From positions 2,728,001 through 2,792,000 of the forward strand of contig JAKULF010000009.1 in assembly GCA_022661535.1 (NCBI GenBank): a stretch of DNA of 64,000 nucleotides, in the 5' to 3' direction. A program made the position numbers and the translations under genes. Positions within the stretch are counted from its first letter, which is position 1. Each line of letters begins with the position of its first letter. Source of the stretch: Eutypa lata. Its lineage: Eukaryota; Ascomycota; Sordariomycetes; Xylariales; Diatrypaceae. The notes beneath the pieces are model-generated. The model saw only the letters and a list, made by a program, of their open reading frames with translations. It was not told the DNA's origin and did not search any database. Below are positions 1 through 13,091 of the stretch, in pieces.

Positions 1-354
1 GTGTCATAAGTCTATAAGATGGAGAAGAGGATGAGGGATGAGGGGCCTTATCCGTATAGTCGGGGCTACCTAGGTTACTTGGTTAGTTAGCTCTAAGCTA
101 ACCGTACGTTTTAACAGCAAGTAGCTATTATAGACCTCTTCCCCGTTATTCAAGTTGAAAAATAGACTGAAGCTAAAGGATGGACATGTTTAATTTTAAC
201 AGGTTGAGGCAATTCAAGAAAGTATGTCCCTTAGTAATATTAATAAAAGAATACATGAGTACATACTTGGCTATTCTCGGGAGTTTTATAAAAGGAGGTT
301 ATGTTCTTCGGTGGCTATATGCATATACAGGTACATACCTGTATGTACTACTGG
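1..354. other. Left flank of the RIP-mutated element; no gene seen
   Basis: Ordinary-composition sequence up to the first base of the retrotransposon LTR. It holds only short chance reading frames and one imperfect palindrome around a tacatacctgtatgta stretch near 330-346. No gene, RNA or repeat family was recognised. Confidence 0.6.
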
Positions 355-612
355 TGTGGATCCTATAGGGAACGCTAACTAAGGAGTAAAAGGAACAACT
401 AGAACATTATACAAAGGGTAAGAAACTTATAAATCACCTTAGGATTTCTTTAACCTTAGGAATCCTTTGTTGTAATTATTATTTAAATAGTTTGTAAAAG
501 GATTTCATTTTATTTTAATAATTAATTAATTAAAGTTTTATATTTTAAATAATTTTAATAAATATATTACGTAAGTATTAAGGCTTATAAAAAAGTAAAA
601 TTAAGAAATATA
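355..612 (+). repeat. Left LTR of the RIP-mutated element
   Basis: 258 bp, starting TGTGGATCC. Its first 120-130 bp (to about 480) keep normal G+C, while the rest is converted to A+T. The 5' edge could instead be three bases earlier (352, TGG), because those bases also match the right copy if two G-to-A changes are allowed. Confidence 0.85.
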
Positions 613-3600
613 AATAGTTATTTTTATAAGTTTATATTAATTATTAAATAAAATAATTTATAAATATCTTTATATTTATATATTTTTTTAAATCTTTTTA
701 TTATTAAACGTATTTAAAATATATAAACGAAATTTATTATATTAATAATAAAAGATTTAAGTTTTAGTAATAATGATAACGAATTTATAAAAAAGAAATT
801 TATAAGTATTTTAAAGAAATGGAAAAATAGCGTAAAAAGAATTTATAATCGAATAAATAAAATGGATTAACGGTTATTAAATATTTTTTAAAATATCTTT
901 AATTAATTTATAATTTTCGATAAAAAGATAAATGATTAATATAACTTAATAAAAAGTAATTTTAAAATTATAATAAACTTTTTATAAAAAAAAAATTTTT
1001 TAACGAAATTTATTTTAAATAATTTTTCTTTATTTTTGTTTATAAATAATTTATTATTATTATTAAAAAGTTTTTCGAAAACTTTTTTAAATAATTTTTA
1101 TTTTTAATATAAATCGGATTTAATTAAGAATTTTTTACTTTTTATTATATTATTAAATTATCGTTTAAATAATGAACGTATAAATAATAGCTAGTTAAAT
1201 TTATAAAGATTTACTTTTATAATTAAAGTTAAAAATCTTTAAGAAAAACGTTTTAAAATAATATAATTAAAAGCTATATTTTTAATAAAAGCAAAAAAGT
1301 TTTTAAAATATAAAGGAAAAAATAAAATTATTATTTTTTCGAATTTACGATTTATTTAAATAAACGATATAATATTAAATAAGTTATATAAAATATAATA
1401 TTAATTAAAATATATTTTAATACTTTATAAGTTATAAATTTAATGCGTTTTTAAAAAGTTTTTAAGTAATTTTTAATAAATTATTAACTTTATTTAAACT
1501 TAAAATTTATTTTAAGTAATATTTTTAAAAGTTATTTTATAAGTATTAAGTAAATATTATGCGTTTTATAAGGTAATAATAGCGTTTATTATATTATTAT
1601 TATATTAAGACGAAAGTTTTATTAATTTTATTTAATGTATTTATAAAGTATTTTATAAAATGTTATAAAATTTTCGTAATAATTATTACGATAAAGAATT
1701 ATTAATTAACTTTTTTCGTATATATATATTAAATATATAACTTTTTATATATGATTATATAAAGTAATAAAATATATAATAAATAATTAAAGAAATTAAT
1801 TAATAAATAATAATAATTATTTATTAAGTTATCGAAAATAAAGTTTATAATATTTTATTAATAACGGTATAATTATAAAACGTAACGGTATTATTTTATA
1901 CGTTACGAATTATAGATATTATTTTCGCGAAATTAAGTATAATATAGCTCGAATAATTAAATATTATAATAATAATATTAAAAACGATTTAACTTAATGA
2001 AATTTTAAATTTACGTATAAATAATCGTAATATAAACGTTATAAATAAACTCGAATATGTAACGAAAATAAAAAAAATTTTTTATTTTATTTATAAAAAA
2101 TCGAATTATTTTATTCGAAATTGTTTAAAGAAATATAATTACTTTTTAAAATAATAAGATAATAAAAAGGTTATTTTAAAGGGAATATTATACGATGTTA
2201 TTAATAAAAATAATAATAATAATAAGTTAAAATTTTTTAAAATTTAATTAACGTTTAATAAATAAAAAAGTAAAATTAAGTTATAAGTTTATTTAATTAA
2301 ATTAAAAAAAGGAATATAAAGTTATATAAACGTTATAAATAAACTTAAAAAAGTCGATTTTAATTAAAAATTAATTAATTTATTTTAATTTTTAAATTTA
2401 AAAAATTAAAAAAGTTGTATTTATTTGGTCAAAATAAACGTTAACGATAAATTAATATTATTTAAAAATAAATCTTTGCGAAAAAATTATAAAAAATAAT
2501 ATAATTTATTCGTAATAATTACGATTAATAATTAAAGCTTTATTATTTTCTTTAATTATAATTATATTTTTTATTATATTTTTAAATTTTTAACGAAAAC
2601 TTTATCGAGATATATTATAAAGAAGTTTTTAATAATAAAAGATATCGATAAAATTAAGTTATAAATATAACAAAACGTATTAATTATAATTAATTTTTTA
2701 ATAATAAAAGGTTATATATAAGAATTTATTATATTAATTAAAATCGTTTTTAATTGTATTTTTTTAAATAATTTAATATTAAAAAAAAATGTTTTTTATA
2801 AGTTTAAAATTTTATATAAAAAACGTTAAAAAAACGAGGTAATTATTTTAAATAAAATCGTTAACGAATTAACGTTTTATTTAATTAATTTAATTTTAAA
2901 TAATTACGTTATGGAATTTATGTATATATAATTAAAAAAGTATTAAATACGTTAAAATAAAAATATATTTATTAACGACTTTTAAATTAACGTTTTTTTA
3001 TAATAATATATTAATTAATTTTTAAAATTATTTGAATTTATTAAAAGATGTATTTTAATAAAAATAAAAATTAAATATTATATTAATATAAGCGATAATT
3101 TTTCGATTAAATTATTATTATGTAAATATAATTCATTATAAGTATAAGTTATACGTATTTTTATAAATAAGTATAAAAGTATAATGATACGTAAAGATTA
3201 AAGTTTTTAAAAAGCATTAATTTTATTTATATTTAAAAAAGTATTAAGTTAAATAACGAAATTTTTTAAAGATAATGAATATATTATTTAACGATTTTAT
3301 TATAACTTTAAAAAATTTAATAAAAAAATTAAGAAAAATGTATATTTATTATTAAACGTAACGAATAAGATTTAACGAATAATAAAATATTTATAATATA
3401 CGTTTTTAAATCTTAAGGATAAGTTTTAATATATTAAGATATATAAGTTAAATATTAAAAAAACGGCTTTTGTAACTTTATTCAAGCTTTATAAATAAAT
3501 AATAATGCCGTTTAACTTTTATAACGTATTAATAATCTTTTAAGCTTTTATAAAAAAAATTTTAATATTTTTTCGAAAATTTTTATTTAATTTATTTAAT

Positions 3601-5856
3601 AATATTATAATATAAATAAATTTATTAAAGTAATTTTACGAACGTTTATTTAAATTATTTTAACGATTATTTAATTACGATATAGTTTTAAATGTTATTA
3701 AATTACGAATATTCGTAAAAAAAAAAATATTTTTTAAGTTTTTAATTTTTAATAAAAAAATTAAAATAAATTTAATAAAAATTATTATAATTAAAAAAAA
3801 ACTTAAGTTAAAAATCATTACTTAAATATGCGCGTTCGTTAACGTAATTAGTTACTTTCGTTATTTAATAAAAAATTATTTGAAAATTACATTATTATTA
3901 ATAACTTTAATAAGCGAATTAAAAAACGTAATAATTATATTAAACTTAAAAGTAAAAATTACTTAATAAATAATTCGCGATTTAATAATAATTATGTTTA
4001 TTATATATAAGTTTAATTAATAATTGTTATTTATTATTAAAATAAATATTAATTAATATTACGTTAACGTAATATTTTTATAATTATATATATATATTAA
4101 CGATAATTAATTTACGCTTTATTTAATTATTTACTTTTCGAAAAAACTTATTAATATATAATTATAATATTTAATATAAAAAAGGGAATTTTTAAAAATA
4201 ATGCTTGTTATATAACATTAACGTTATTAAGTTAAAAGTAAAAACGTAATAATAATAATTAATTATAAGTTTTTTAAAACTTTAAATACAAAAGTAAAGT
4301 AATTAATGCAAATAATTCGATTTTTAAATTTAATCGAATATTATAAAATTAAAATATTATATTGTATTAATAAAGTTAATATATTAATAGATTATTTCTT
4401 TTAATTTTTTTATTTAATAAAAAACTTAACTTTATCTTTCGAAAAAGTTTTTAAACGAAACTTTATTTAATACTTTTACGAATTAAATAAAATTAACCTT
4501 TAAGTTATTTACGAATTTTTTTATTATAACGTTTTACTTTTCGTTAAAATATAAATAAATTAAATAAAAAAATATTTTATTTTATATTAAAAAAAATTAT
4601 ATAAAATAATAAAGTATAAAAAATTATTAAGTGATTCGCTTTATATAATAAAAATAATTATAAATGTTTAAATATTATAAAAAGTAATTAATTATAAAGA
4701 ATTATTAATAAAATTAAAGAAAATTTATTATAATTAAAAATATGTTATTATAAAAGTAATATTTCGAGATGTTTTTAAATAATATTAATACTTTAAAATT
4801 ATTTTTATAATATAATAAATTATAATTAAATATTTTATTTATTAATTAATAAAAAAGTTAAATTAATTCTTTTTTAATCTTTATTTAATTTAATTATTCG
4901 TATTATTTACGAAATAAATTATTGATTATACGTTTTTAAATAAAATAGTTATTTTAATTATTATTAAATACGTTATTAATTAAATAATAACTTAAATTAT
5001 ATTATTTATAAAATTCGAAAACATTATTTTATTTTTTAATTAAATCGAAGATTTTTTTAAATATTTTAAAAAGTAAATTAATAATAACGTAAACGTTTTT
5101 ACGAACGAAGTAATATTAAAATAATATCGTTAATATAATTTCGTAATTAAATCGATAATATCGTTACGATTACGTAATAACGAAAAGGTTAAAAAAGTAA
5201 ATGATAATATTAAAAAGATAATGTTATATAAGTATTAATTTAATTTTATAATACGAAATTTTTTTAAGTTATTTCGACGTGTTTTTATAATTTATAATAA
5301 AACATTTAAAATAAGTAAATATAGTAATTTCTTTTTATTATTTAATATTTAATTTTTATAAAAATAATACTTTACGAAATATATTAAATATATTTGAAAT
5401 TTAATTAAAAAAGAAAAAATATTATTCGTAAAGTAATTAACGAAATATTATAAAATATTAATAATTAAAAGTTATTATAATAAATTAAAAGCATTACGAA
5501 ATTAAATACGAATGTACTTATAAGAAAAAAAAAGATTAATTTATATTTTCGTTATAAACGATTAAATTTTACGTATATATTAACGGTAAAATAAATACGA
5601 ACTTTATTATAATAATTTTTAAGTAATTATAAGTTATTATTTAAAAAATATATATAAGTTATAAAATTTTAAAAAAGTTAATTTAAATATTAAATATAAT
5701 AGTATTAATTTATTTTCTTTATACGTAAAAAACGATTATTTTATATGAAGTTTTTAATATATTAATTAACGATTATTTAAAAAGAATCGTTAAAGGCTTT
5801 AAAAAAGAATACTTTTTTATAATGATTAAAATAATTATTTAAAATAAAAAGAATAA

Positions 5857-6114
5857 TGTAAATTTTATAAGAAACGTTAATTAAAAAGTAAAAGAAATAA
5901 TTAAAATATTATATAAAAAGTAAAAAACTTATAAATTATTTTAAAATTTCTTTAACTTTAAAAATTTTTTATTATAATTATTATTTAAATAATTTATAAA
6001 AGGATTTCATTTTATCTTAATAATTAATTAATTAAAGTCTTACATTTTGAATAGTCTTAGTGAATATATTACGTAAGCACCAAGGCCTATAAAAAAGTGG
6101 AACCAAGAAGCACA
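5857..6114 (+). repeat. Right LTR of the RIP-mutated element
   Basis: 258-bp partner of the LTR at 355-612. Here the pattern is reversed: the first 170 bp are heavily mutated and the last 70-80 bp (from about 6035) keep normal composition and end in CACA. Between the two copies every part of the LTR survives unmutated once. Confidence 0.85.
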
Positions 6115-7776
6115 CTAGTAATGCTATGCTGTCTATGATACCTACGTATAGGAACATATGTAAGTAATTATCTTATTTCAATGATCTTGGTAATAGCCTT
6201 TTGATACCTACAAGTACCTTACTGTTAAGTTCCCCGTTAATATATATATATATAGATATGCTATTATATAGTAACTACCTATTTCTTTCTTAATCACCTA
6301 CGCCTCATCCTTGGCCTAAGTTAGCGGGCCACTTACCTCCCGTGGACCGCTGCAAGGGAGAACCCGTGCTTGGTTTCAGTCTTTTGATTGGACGTAGTCG
6401 TTATGTTAGGGATGCAGCAGAAGAGCTGAGTTTCTGTTCCATCTTCAGCCCCTCAAACCGATATACGTACGTACGTAAATCCTACATTAGACACTGCCAA
6501 ATCAAGTTATCTACTCCCACTTCGTACTTAGCGGCCGAAGATCTCTGTTATGTTTCGTCGGCTTCGTCGTCGGCAGACACGGACACAAGACGCACACGCA
6601 CACGCACATCACACATAGTTATATAAATAAGTACGTATGTAACTACGCATAACTATAACTATATCTATAATTACATAGGATCTCTAACACTATACTAAGT
6701 CTTGGACGTTTCACGTTATAGAGATCAATGCTCATATAACATGAAAGCTTACGTGTATCTGTAGATAGTTACTTATTTGTGGAAAATATAGCTAAGTGTG
6801 TATCTTACTACATAGTTATATACCTCTTATACTCTTATAAATCATAGCTGTTGGAACAACATAACTCGAAGCGTTGTTGTTGGTGTAGTGGGGTGTGGGG
6901 GGTTTCTCATTGTCATTGGCATTCTTACCTACGGTGGTGGTGTACCAATGCATGCACATCTTATTAAAAAGCCCCTCCTTAACAAGAACCTCCGGAGTGG
7001 TTTAAAAGGCTACCCTCATCATCACTTTTTACACGAATACGTACTGACGTATGTTTAAATACAACCTATATACATAGGTATATATATGTATCTGACTGAC
7101 CTACGACTGCCGGAGTTGACCGGAACGTTGGAGGCTCTTCGGTCAGACTCTTTCTTCAACGCCTAAACCCCCCTTGCTTTGCATGGGAGATAATAGCGGC
7201 GCATTTACTGTGCTGGGTCACAAGGCTTATTTTATTTTTTTCCTTCTCCAATTGGGTATTCTCCCATCTCTATAGCCTCGGATTGCCACGTCCCACTTCA
7301 TGCTTATATGCGTAGGAGCATAGAAACCGAACATAGGGACGTTGCATTCTGGGGTAAGGCGGACATTGCGGATGTGTGAATTGGCTCCACAATGCTTTGT
7401 CTAAGCCATTCCAAGAGTCTAAGAGAACGGAAGAACATGCCCAGAACAGGCACAAGGCTACATCGGTAGGCAGACCAGAAGAAACCTCGTTTCTCAGCCG
7501 TATCACCTACCACATCGGCTTCAGACCGATCGTCCGGCGGAGCTATCCGTCACTGAGATGCCTATTTTTGTTCTCGGAGTAGACGACGTCGCTATAAACG
7601 GGATACGACACGACTGTCGCCACCTCTACTAAGGACGGGAAGGGAAAGGGGAAGTGAGTTATATATATTATCTAGTTTTGAAAACCTACCGAGCTTCTAC
7701 GCCCTCTCTCGGAGGCTGTCCATGTAGCCCGACTCAGCCGTCTTCGACCGACGTGCAGCCTCCCTTGGCGACAACT
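6115..7776. other. Intergenic, no gene recognised
   Basis: Sequence returns to normal composition directly after the LTR. It contains a short TA run near 6241-6255, several tacgta/tacata-rich stretches and only overlapping short frames on both strands that do not resemble proteins. It includes the presumed promoter of the gene starting at 7777. Confidence 0.5.
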
Positions 7777-9171
7777 ATGGCTGCTTCGTCATCCTCGTCG
7801 TCTTATAATTCATCATCCGCTACTCGACCGTCGTCCCATACGACCCACTCGCAGACATTCTCAAGTCCAGGGGGGTCCAATTGGACTCCTATTTCTACGC
7901 TTCCCGACTTGACACCCGGGTCTGGGAACCCGCAAAGTCTTCCCGCGCCTCTAGACCTTGGTCCGCCAGGTTTCCAAGCAACCATGTAATCCTTCTCTTG
8001 TGCCGTCATATTTTTGAGTGAGCATCAGCTTCTGACTTTGCCCAACCTAGTACCTTATTTGAGAACACAGTGAACGAGCGAACCATCTTCCTTGGGCCGT
8101 GGGAGGTCGTCGGGAGCGAGCAACGTCGTGTACTCTGGCAATGTAGTTACCAGATGGAACGACTTGAGCACTTCTGTACGTTAGTTTTCTGTACTCCGTC
8201 CACTCTAATGCCAGTCTGGAACCTCGTCTGAGACAGCAGAAACCCCCCAGTACCCTCATCGATTCCATCAGATATAATACCTCACACTTTACATGCGCGC
8301 CACCGCCAGTTCTCCGATCCGTTCCAGCTCGAGCAACATGTGTGGTTCCGCGAGGCTCACAGGGTTCGGTATACGAACGAAGATGGTGTAGTCATTCTTG
8401 ACCAACCTATCGAGGTTAAATATGAATTCACCACTATTGAGTCATCTTTTCGCTTTCAAGGCGACCTAAGAAGGAAGGACCTTGTAGACTGTTTTGATGT
8501 TGATGTCATCTGGACCGACAGTCAGGGCAGAACAGATTCGTTTGGGAATATTCGAGGTATCGGGACAGTCCAGAGGCTTAAGATGTGGATGGATCAGTAT
8601 AACTCGGCACATTCGCTGACAATCTTTGCGAATCGATCTGAGGGTCGATACAGAGAGTATAATGTGGATCGCTTTGAAGGCGAACCTAGAGCCCGAGATG
8701 ACCGGCGGCGCACTCTACGGCTTGTGGTCCCGGGCCGTCGTGGCAGTGGCTCAGAAGGCCGGAGGCTCTCGTTTTCCTCGGCTTTCAGATCTCGTCAGCG
8801 CTCAGCTGGCGGCACGTCATCCTCATCAGCCTCCAGTGGCGGTGTAGCCTCCGACATACGATACTTGGGGATACAGTTTAGCCGGGATGAGGGTAAGTAT
8901 TGAGTCGAACGGCTTGTTCCACTGATGCTTTGCCATGTGGATCGCTAATAAACCTGAAGACTATCGAAGATTCTTGGATACTTGGATGATGGCGCACACT
9001 TCGGATAACGAATTTCGAGGTGTCTCCTATCCACACGAACGCTTCGAACTCCCTTCACCGGAGCTACTACCCGGCGTATCCTACGAATTACCCGGTTCAG
9101 TACTATACCCTACCGAGATGCAGAGCGTACCTGAAGGATCTGAGATGACTGAAGACGATACTATATTATGA
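7777..9171 (+). CDS. Hypothetical protein, four exons, family not recognised
   Basis: I do not recognise this protein. The best model joins 7777-7985, 8051-8175, 8251-8892 and 8960-9171 and gives 395 aa. The introns begin GTAATC, GTACGT and GTAAGT, and the phases agree at each junction. The second intron is the least sure: an acceptor at 8271 would also stay in frame and remove seven residues, and some intron there is needed to skip a TGA at 8229. The N-terminus is Ser-rich with a Pro/Gly linker. A central part (about residues 70-240) has the look of a folded domain rich in Trp, Phe and charged residues (FLGPWEVVG, HVWFREAHRVRY, FRFQGDLRRKDLVDCFDVDV). A basic Ser-rich stretch and an acidic C-terminus follow. 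There is no signal peptide or membrane segment. The start is the first ATG with a plausible upstream context; an earlier exon is possible. It is the gene nearest the RIP-mutated element. Confidence 0.6.
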
Positions 9172-9982
9172 ATCTAGACTTTGATGGTCAGCATTGACTG
9201 GTGGGGGTGGTGAAGCTCCCATGCGGTAGTTTATCTCTCCTGGATACGGCTACACTACTCAAAATGCTCTATGTAGGTAGGCAAACAACAGCCTACGAGC
9301 AAATTGCAATGCCTTTGTTAGCATGGCTGAGGCGCTCTAGTCAGTATTACTACCCGCAATCATGTGTTGTCTGAACTATATTGGATTTTTCTTTCTTTCA
9401 GCATCTTCTTCCGCACCATCAAAATATTCGGAAACAACCATTTCTAACGAATCTCACATATAGACCTCGAGTCTTGGCTAGTTGTTTAACAAGCAGCGTC
9501 TCGTGGCATATATCATATATCCCTGCATTGGAGGATGCAACAAGCTTAAGCTCGTGGGGAAGCCAAAGAGTGAGAGGGCTGCGTGGGGGGGTAGAAGCAA
9601 CAACAAAAGCGAAGTAGGTTATAGTGATTATTATCATTAGCATATGTCCACATCACTATCAACTGTATTACTACGTAGGTAGACGAGGACAAGTGGTGTG
9701 TCTAAGGTACATAGTTACACGCTTCATGCCTTGAATGCAAAGCACCGAGCCAAACGTCATTATATGATCATCGTTTCGAAATTGGAAAGTGTGGCGGGCT
9801 TCTCGCCTGCTATGTAAGCACCTCATTCAAGAATGCATGCAACATTGGCACTCGTTTCCTAGTATTTTGACGAACTTAAAATCGAGTGCGCCTTTGGACA
9901 GTATTATATCAAAGCTCATTATCATCGTCTAGGGGACAAACGCAAAGAGAAACAGCTATATAATCTTACCCAGCAAAAGACA
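9172..9982. other. Intergenic between the hypothetical gene and acetate kinase
   Basis: About 0.8 kb on the same strand as both neighbours. It must contain the 3' end of the first gene and the promoter of acetate kinase. No repeat, RNA or further gene was seen. Confidence 0.5.
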
Positions 9983-11423
9983 ATGAAGGTCATTCTGTCA
10001 GTCAATGCCGGTTCAAGCTCCGTAAAGATATCCGCGTACTCGGCTGAGAAAAACAAGGAGCCGTCGCAACTTGCTGAGGCGCAGCTACGCGGCCTCACCT
10101 CACCACCCATCCTGCTCAAATATTCTCGTCGCGACGTCCAAGTTGCAAAAGACCAGGATGTGAGAGAGAAGGTAGAAAGCCAAGATGACGCCTTCAAAAT
10201 CCTCCTGAAGACCTTGATCAATGATCAGGACCTGCCCGAGATAGCTGAGAGGCCGGACATCGCCATAGCCTGTCACAGGGTTGTCCACGGAGGGGGCTAC
10301 GATACGTCCCAAGTGATCAATCGAGAAACGTACCACCACCTCGAAAGACTTACCGACTTAGCTCCGCTACATAATGCGACCGCTCTCGAGATCGTGAAGA
10401 CATGCATGGCGGAGATACCAGACGCCATAAATGTGTCGTGTTTCGATTCGCAATTCCATTCGTCAATCCCTGAACACGTTCACACTTATCCCATAAATCC
10501 CCAAATCGCCAATAAGAACCAACTTCAGAAATACGGCTTCCATGGGTGAGTTCCTGTTAGCCCCTAGCTTTTCTTCTTGGCGTTCTCTATTCGATGCCAC
10601 TCGCTAGATATTGATACGAAAGTATGATGCAGTATAAGCTACGAGTTCATCACTAGCGCAGTCGCACAATTCCTCGGAAAGGATCGCAATGACCTCAATA
10701 TCATCGCGCTACACCTGGGAAGCGGCGCGAGCGCATGTGCCATCAAGAACGGAAAGAGCTGGGACACCTCGATGGGCTTAACACCCCTAGCAGGATTGCC
10801 GGGTGCGACTCGCAGTGGAAGCGTTGACCCAAGGTGAGTGAGCCAAAATATCCGAAAAGAAAGAAAGAAACAAAAAACATTACTTATGACCGGAAACATG
10901 GTGAAAGATCCAATGCTGACATACATTTAGTCTCGTATTCCACTATGCCAGCGACGTCGGCAAGCTGTCTCCCTCGTCCACGAAAGAGCTGCACATCTCG
11001 CGGGCGGAGGAGATCCTCAACAAGCAGAGCGGCTGGAGGGCGCTGACGGGGACGACGGACTTCGCGACGATCGCGTCGTGCGAGAAGCCCGAGCACCAGC
11101 TCGCGTTCGACCTGTTCGCCGACCGCATCTGCGGCTACGTGGGCTCGTACTACGTGGCGCTCGGCGGAGCGGTCGACGCGCTCGTGTTCGCGGGCGGCAT
11201 CGGGGAGAAGAGCGGGAAGCTCAGACGGCGGGTCGTCGAGCAGGCGGCGTGCCTGGGGTTCGAGCTGGACGGCGCGCGGAACGACGATGGGGGGAAAGTC
11301 GAAGAAGGCGTCGTTCAAGACGTCGGGAGACGGGACGCCAAGCATAGGACGCTCGTCTGCCAGACCGACGAACAGCTTCAGATGGCGAGAGCGTGCGCTC
11401 ACGATGACGAGCTATGGTCGTAA
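9983..11423 (+). CDS. ack: Acetate kinase
   Basis: Converts acetate and ATP to acetyl phosphate and ADP, reversibly, in the cytosol. In fungi the enzyme is thought to work with phosphoketolase, which supplies acetyl phosphate. The exons are 9983-10545, 10633-10833 and 10931-11423, giving 418 aa, normal for the family. It begins [15 protein letters not shown], the N-terminal ASKHA phosphate-binding signature of acetate kinases. Also visible are [21 protein letters not shown] (substrate pocket), [42 protein letters not shown] and [17 protein letters not shown], which are signature stretches in the right order. Introns of 87 and 97 bp have GTGAGT donors; the second has a clear TGCTGAC branch site. 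Exon 3 is much richer in G and C than exon 1. No phosphoketolase gene lies in the window. Confidence 0.95.
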
Positions 11424-13091
11424 CTATGTAACCAGATAACCTCCAAAGTAGACCAATCTCCCCCACCTGCCTGCCCACTCATCGCATATTGAGGTGTTGG
11501 TTAGCGGCATCGTGAACCTGTTTTCCAACGGAACATGACCCCTTTATTCTGGATAAAAAAAATGGAAGGAGTTCCGTTCTATGGTCCCTGGGAACTAGTT
11601 ATAAGCGAGGCGGGGCGAGTTCGACATCGTGAACTTGTGTTGCATGTAAGTAGCTACATACATACATACCTACCTATGTAGTTAGGTACATACAATTGAT
11701 GAACATTAAACGAGCCCGGAGCAGATGATACGGAATTTGTGCTTGTATGTATAGGAGAGCAGACGCAGGGATTTCCTAATTGGTACATATGTAGCACAGC
11801 AGCGAGAAGACCCTGGTTCTTAATGACGTCGTAGAGTGACGTCGTCCGTGACGTGCGTGGGTCTGTTGGAGAGAATCCCGGTTATACCTATACATGTCGT
11901 CTATCTATCTCTCTGTGGAAATATGTATGCATCTCCGTGTCCCATTTGCTCGGCACCCTCGCTTCAGCGGCACATTCGCGTAGATCGTCCTTTTCCTTCT
12001 TTCCTTTTCCCTTCCCCCTTCTAGAAGAATGAGACGGAAAGAAACAAGAACCGCCCAGGAAAAGGTCCGATTAGACAACGTTTCTTGCCGTGGTTCTTTA
12101 TTGTCAGGTGCGGGACTGCGGGATTGTTTGTACGTAATTACATTATTTGAAATTATCGAGTTCTGAGAAGATGGGATTCTTGATTTGCATTCTGGGTTTG
12201 ATGAGCCCTTCGCACGTAAATATTTCGCTCTTTGGTGAATATGTTGCTCTTCTCAACTGGGTGAAATTTGTACATGAAATAGAATAGACTAAACCCACAC
12301 ACATCTATTCATTCTATTGTGATGTTCTACAATAGATATACTGAGTCTGGGTATCATGTATGCTCTGCGGCTTATTACTTCGGTGGGTTCATGCCAGCAT
12401 ATATCACACAAGTCACGAAGTGTAATTGTCCACGGTCACAGGAGATCACCATTATGATACACTGGTACTTTCGTCCATTAATGCTCCGCATCCCTATTTT
12501 TCATCAACGCCGTCTGCCTAGTGCCTTGAGCGGACCAGTGGTATATGAACCCCGAACTCCCAATGTGATATATACAATTGAACACCGCCAGCCACCTTAG
12601 CTCCGAAAAAGCAACAGCTGGCGCTGTATATACCTGTACATCGGCCAGATAACGGGTATGCAAGAAACTCCTCCTTTTGCTGCTAGTTGTACACTATAAT
12701 GCTATGCCCCTTTCCCTATTCCCAGAAGTGAAATGCCAAGAGCATAGCAGTCATGAGGCCATTCAGTAAACCGTTCAGAGTGATCCGAGAAAAAGCAACT
12801 GTAGAATAATCACGTGTCCCATCCTCAGAAGATCTCGCTTAACAGAGCGAATAAGGGGTGAAAGAAGATTCGGGGTGAAAGATATAAAAAAAGGAAGCCA
12901 GTTGCGCCGTCGTATTTTTGCGACTGTGGTATCATTGACCGCCCAAACAAAACAAAAAACCAGAATTCCAAACGCCGCGTATAGTCATTATAAATTACTC
13001 GATTATCTGTGGGTGGACAGATCCCACCATGCAAGATGTCGAACCAGAACTCCTCGTGCTAGTCGACAGCCTTAGAATTAGCACCTGGCGA
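11424..13091. other. Convergent intergenic region, no gene seen
   Basis: Lies between the 3' ends of acetate kinase (+) and the FlbC-like gene (-). It holds a tacatacatacctacctatgtag run near 11651-11690 and several short frames without protein character. No RNA gene was recognised. Confidence 0.5.

Larger units (their letters stand above)
355..6114 (+). mobile_element. RIP-destroyed LTR retrotransposon (probably Ty3/Gypsy)
   Basis: Two direct repeats of 258 bp (355-612 and 5857-6114) flank a 5.24-kb interior that is almost entirely A and T. The repeats align without gaps at a constant offset of 5,502, and their differences are almost all C/T or G/A transitions, as RIP produces. Both start TGT and end with ACA or its mutated form. 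The interior has stop codons in every frame. One recognisable remnant in the plus strand near 4318-4350 reads RFLNLIEYYKI, like the conserved FLGxxxYYRRF stretch of Gypsy reverse transcriptases. An A-rich run just before 5857 suits a mutated polypurine tract and also gives plus orientation. The size suits one gag-pol unit. The target duplication is unclear: ctac at 348-351 and ctag at 6115-6118 match in three of four bases. No intact protein remains, so the element cannot move by itself. Confidence 0.9.

Noticed and set aside
8340..8345. Start of the hypothetical gene at 8340
   Set aside because: The codon is GTG and lies inside exon 3; upstream exons continue in phase.
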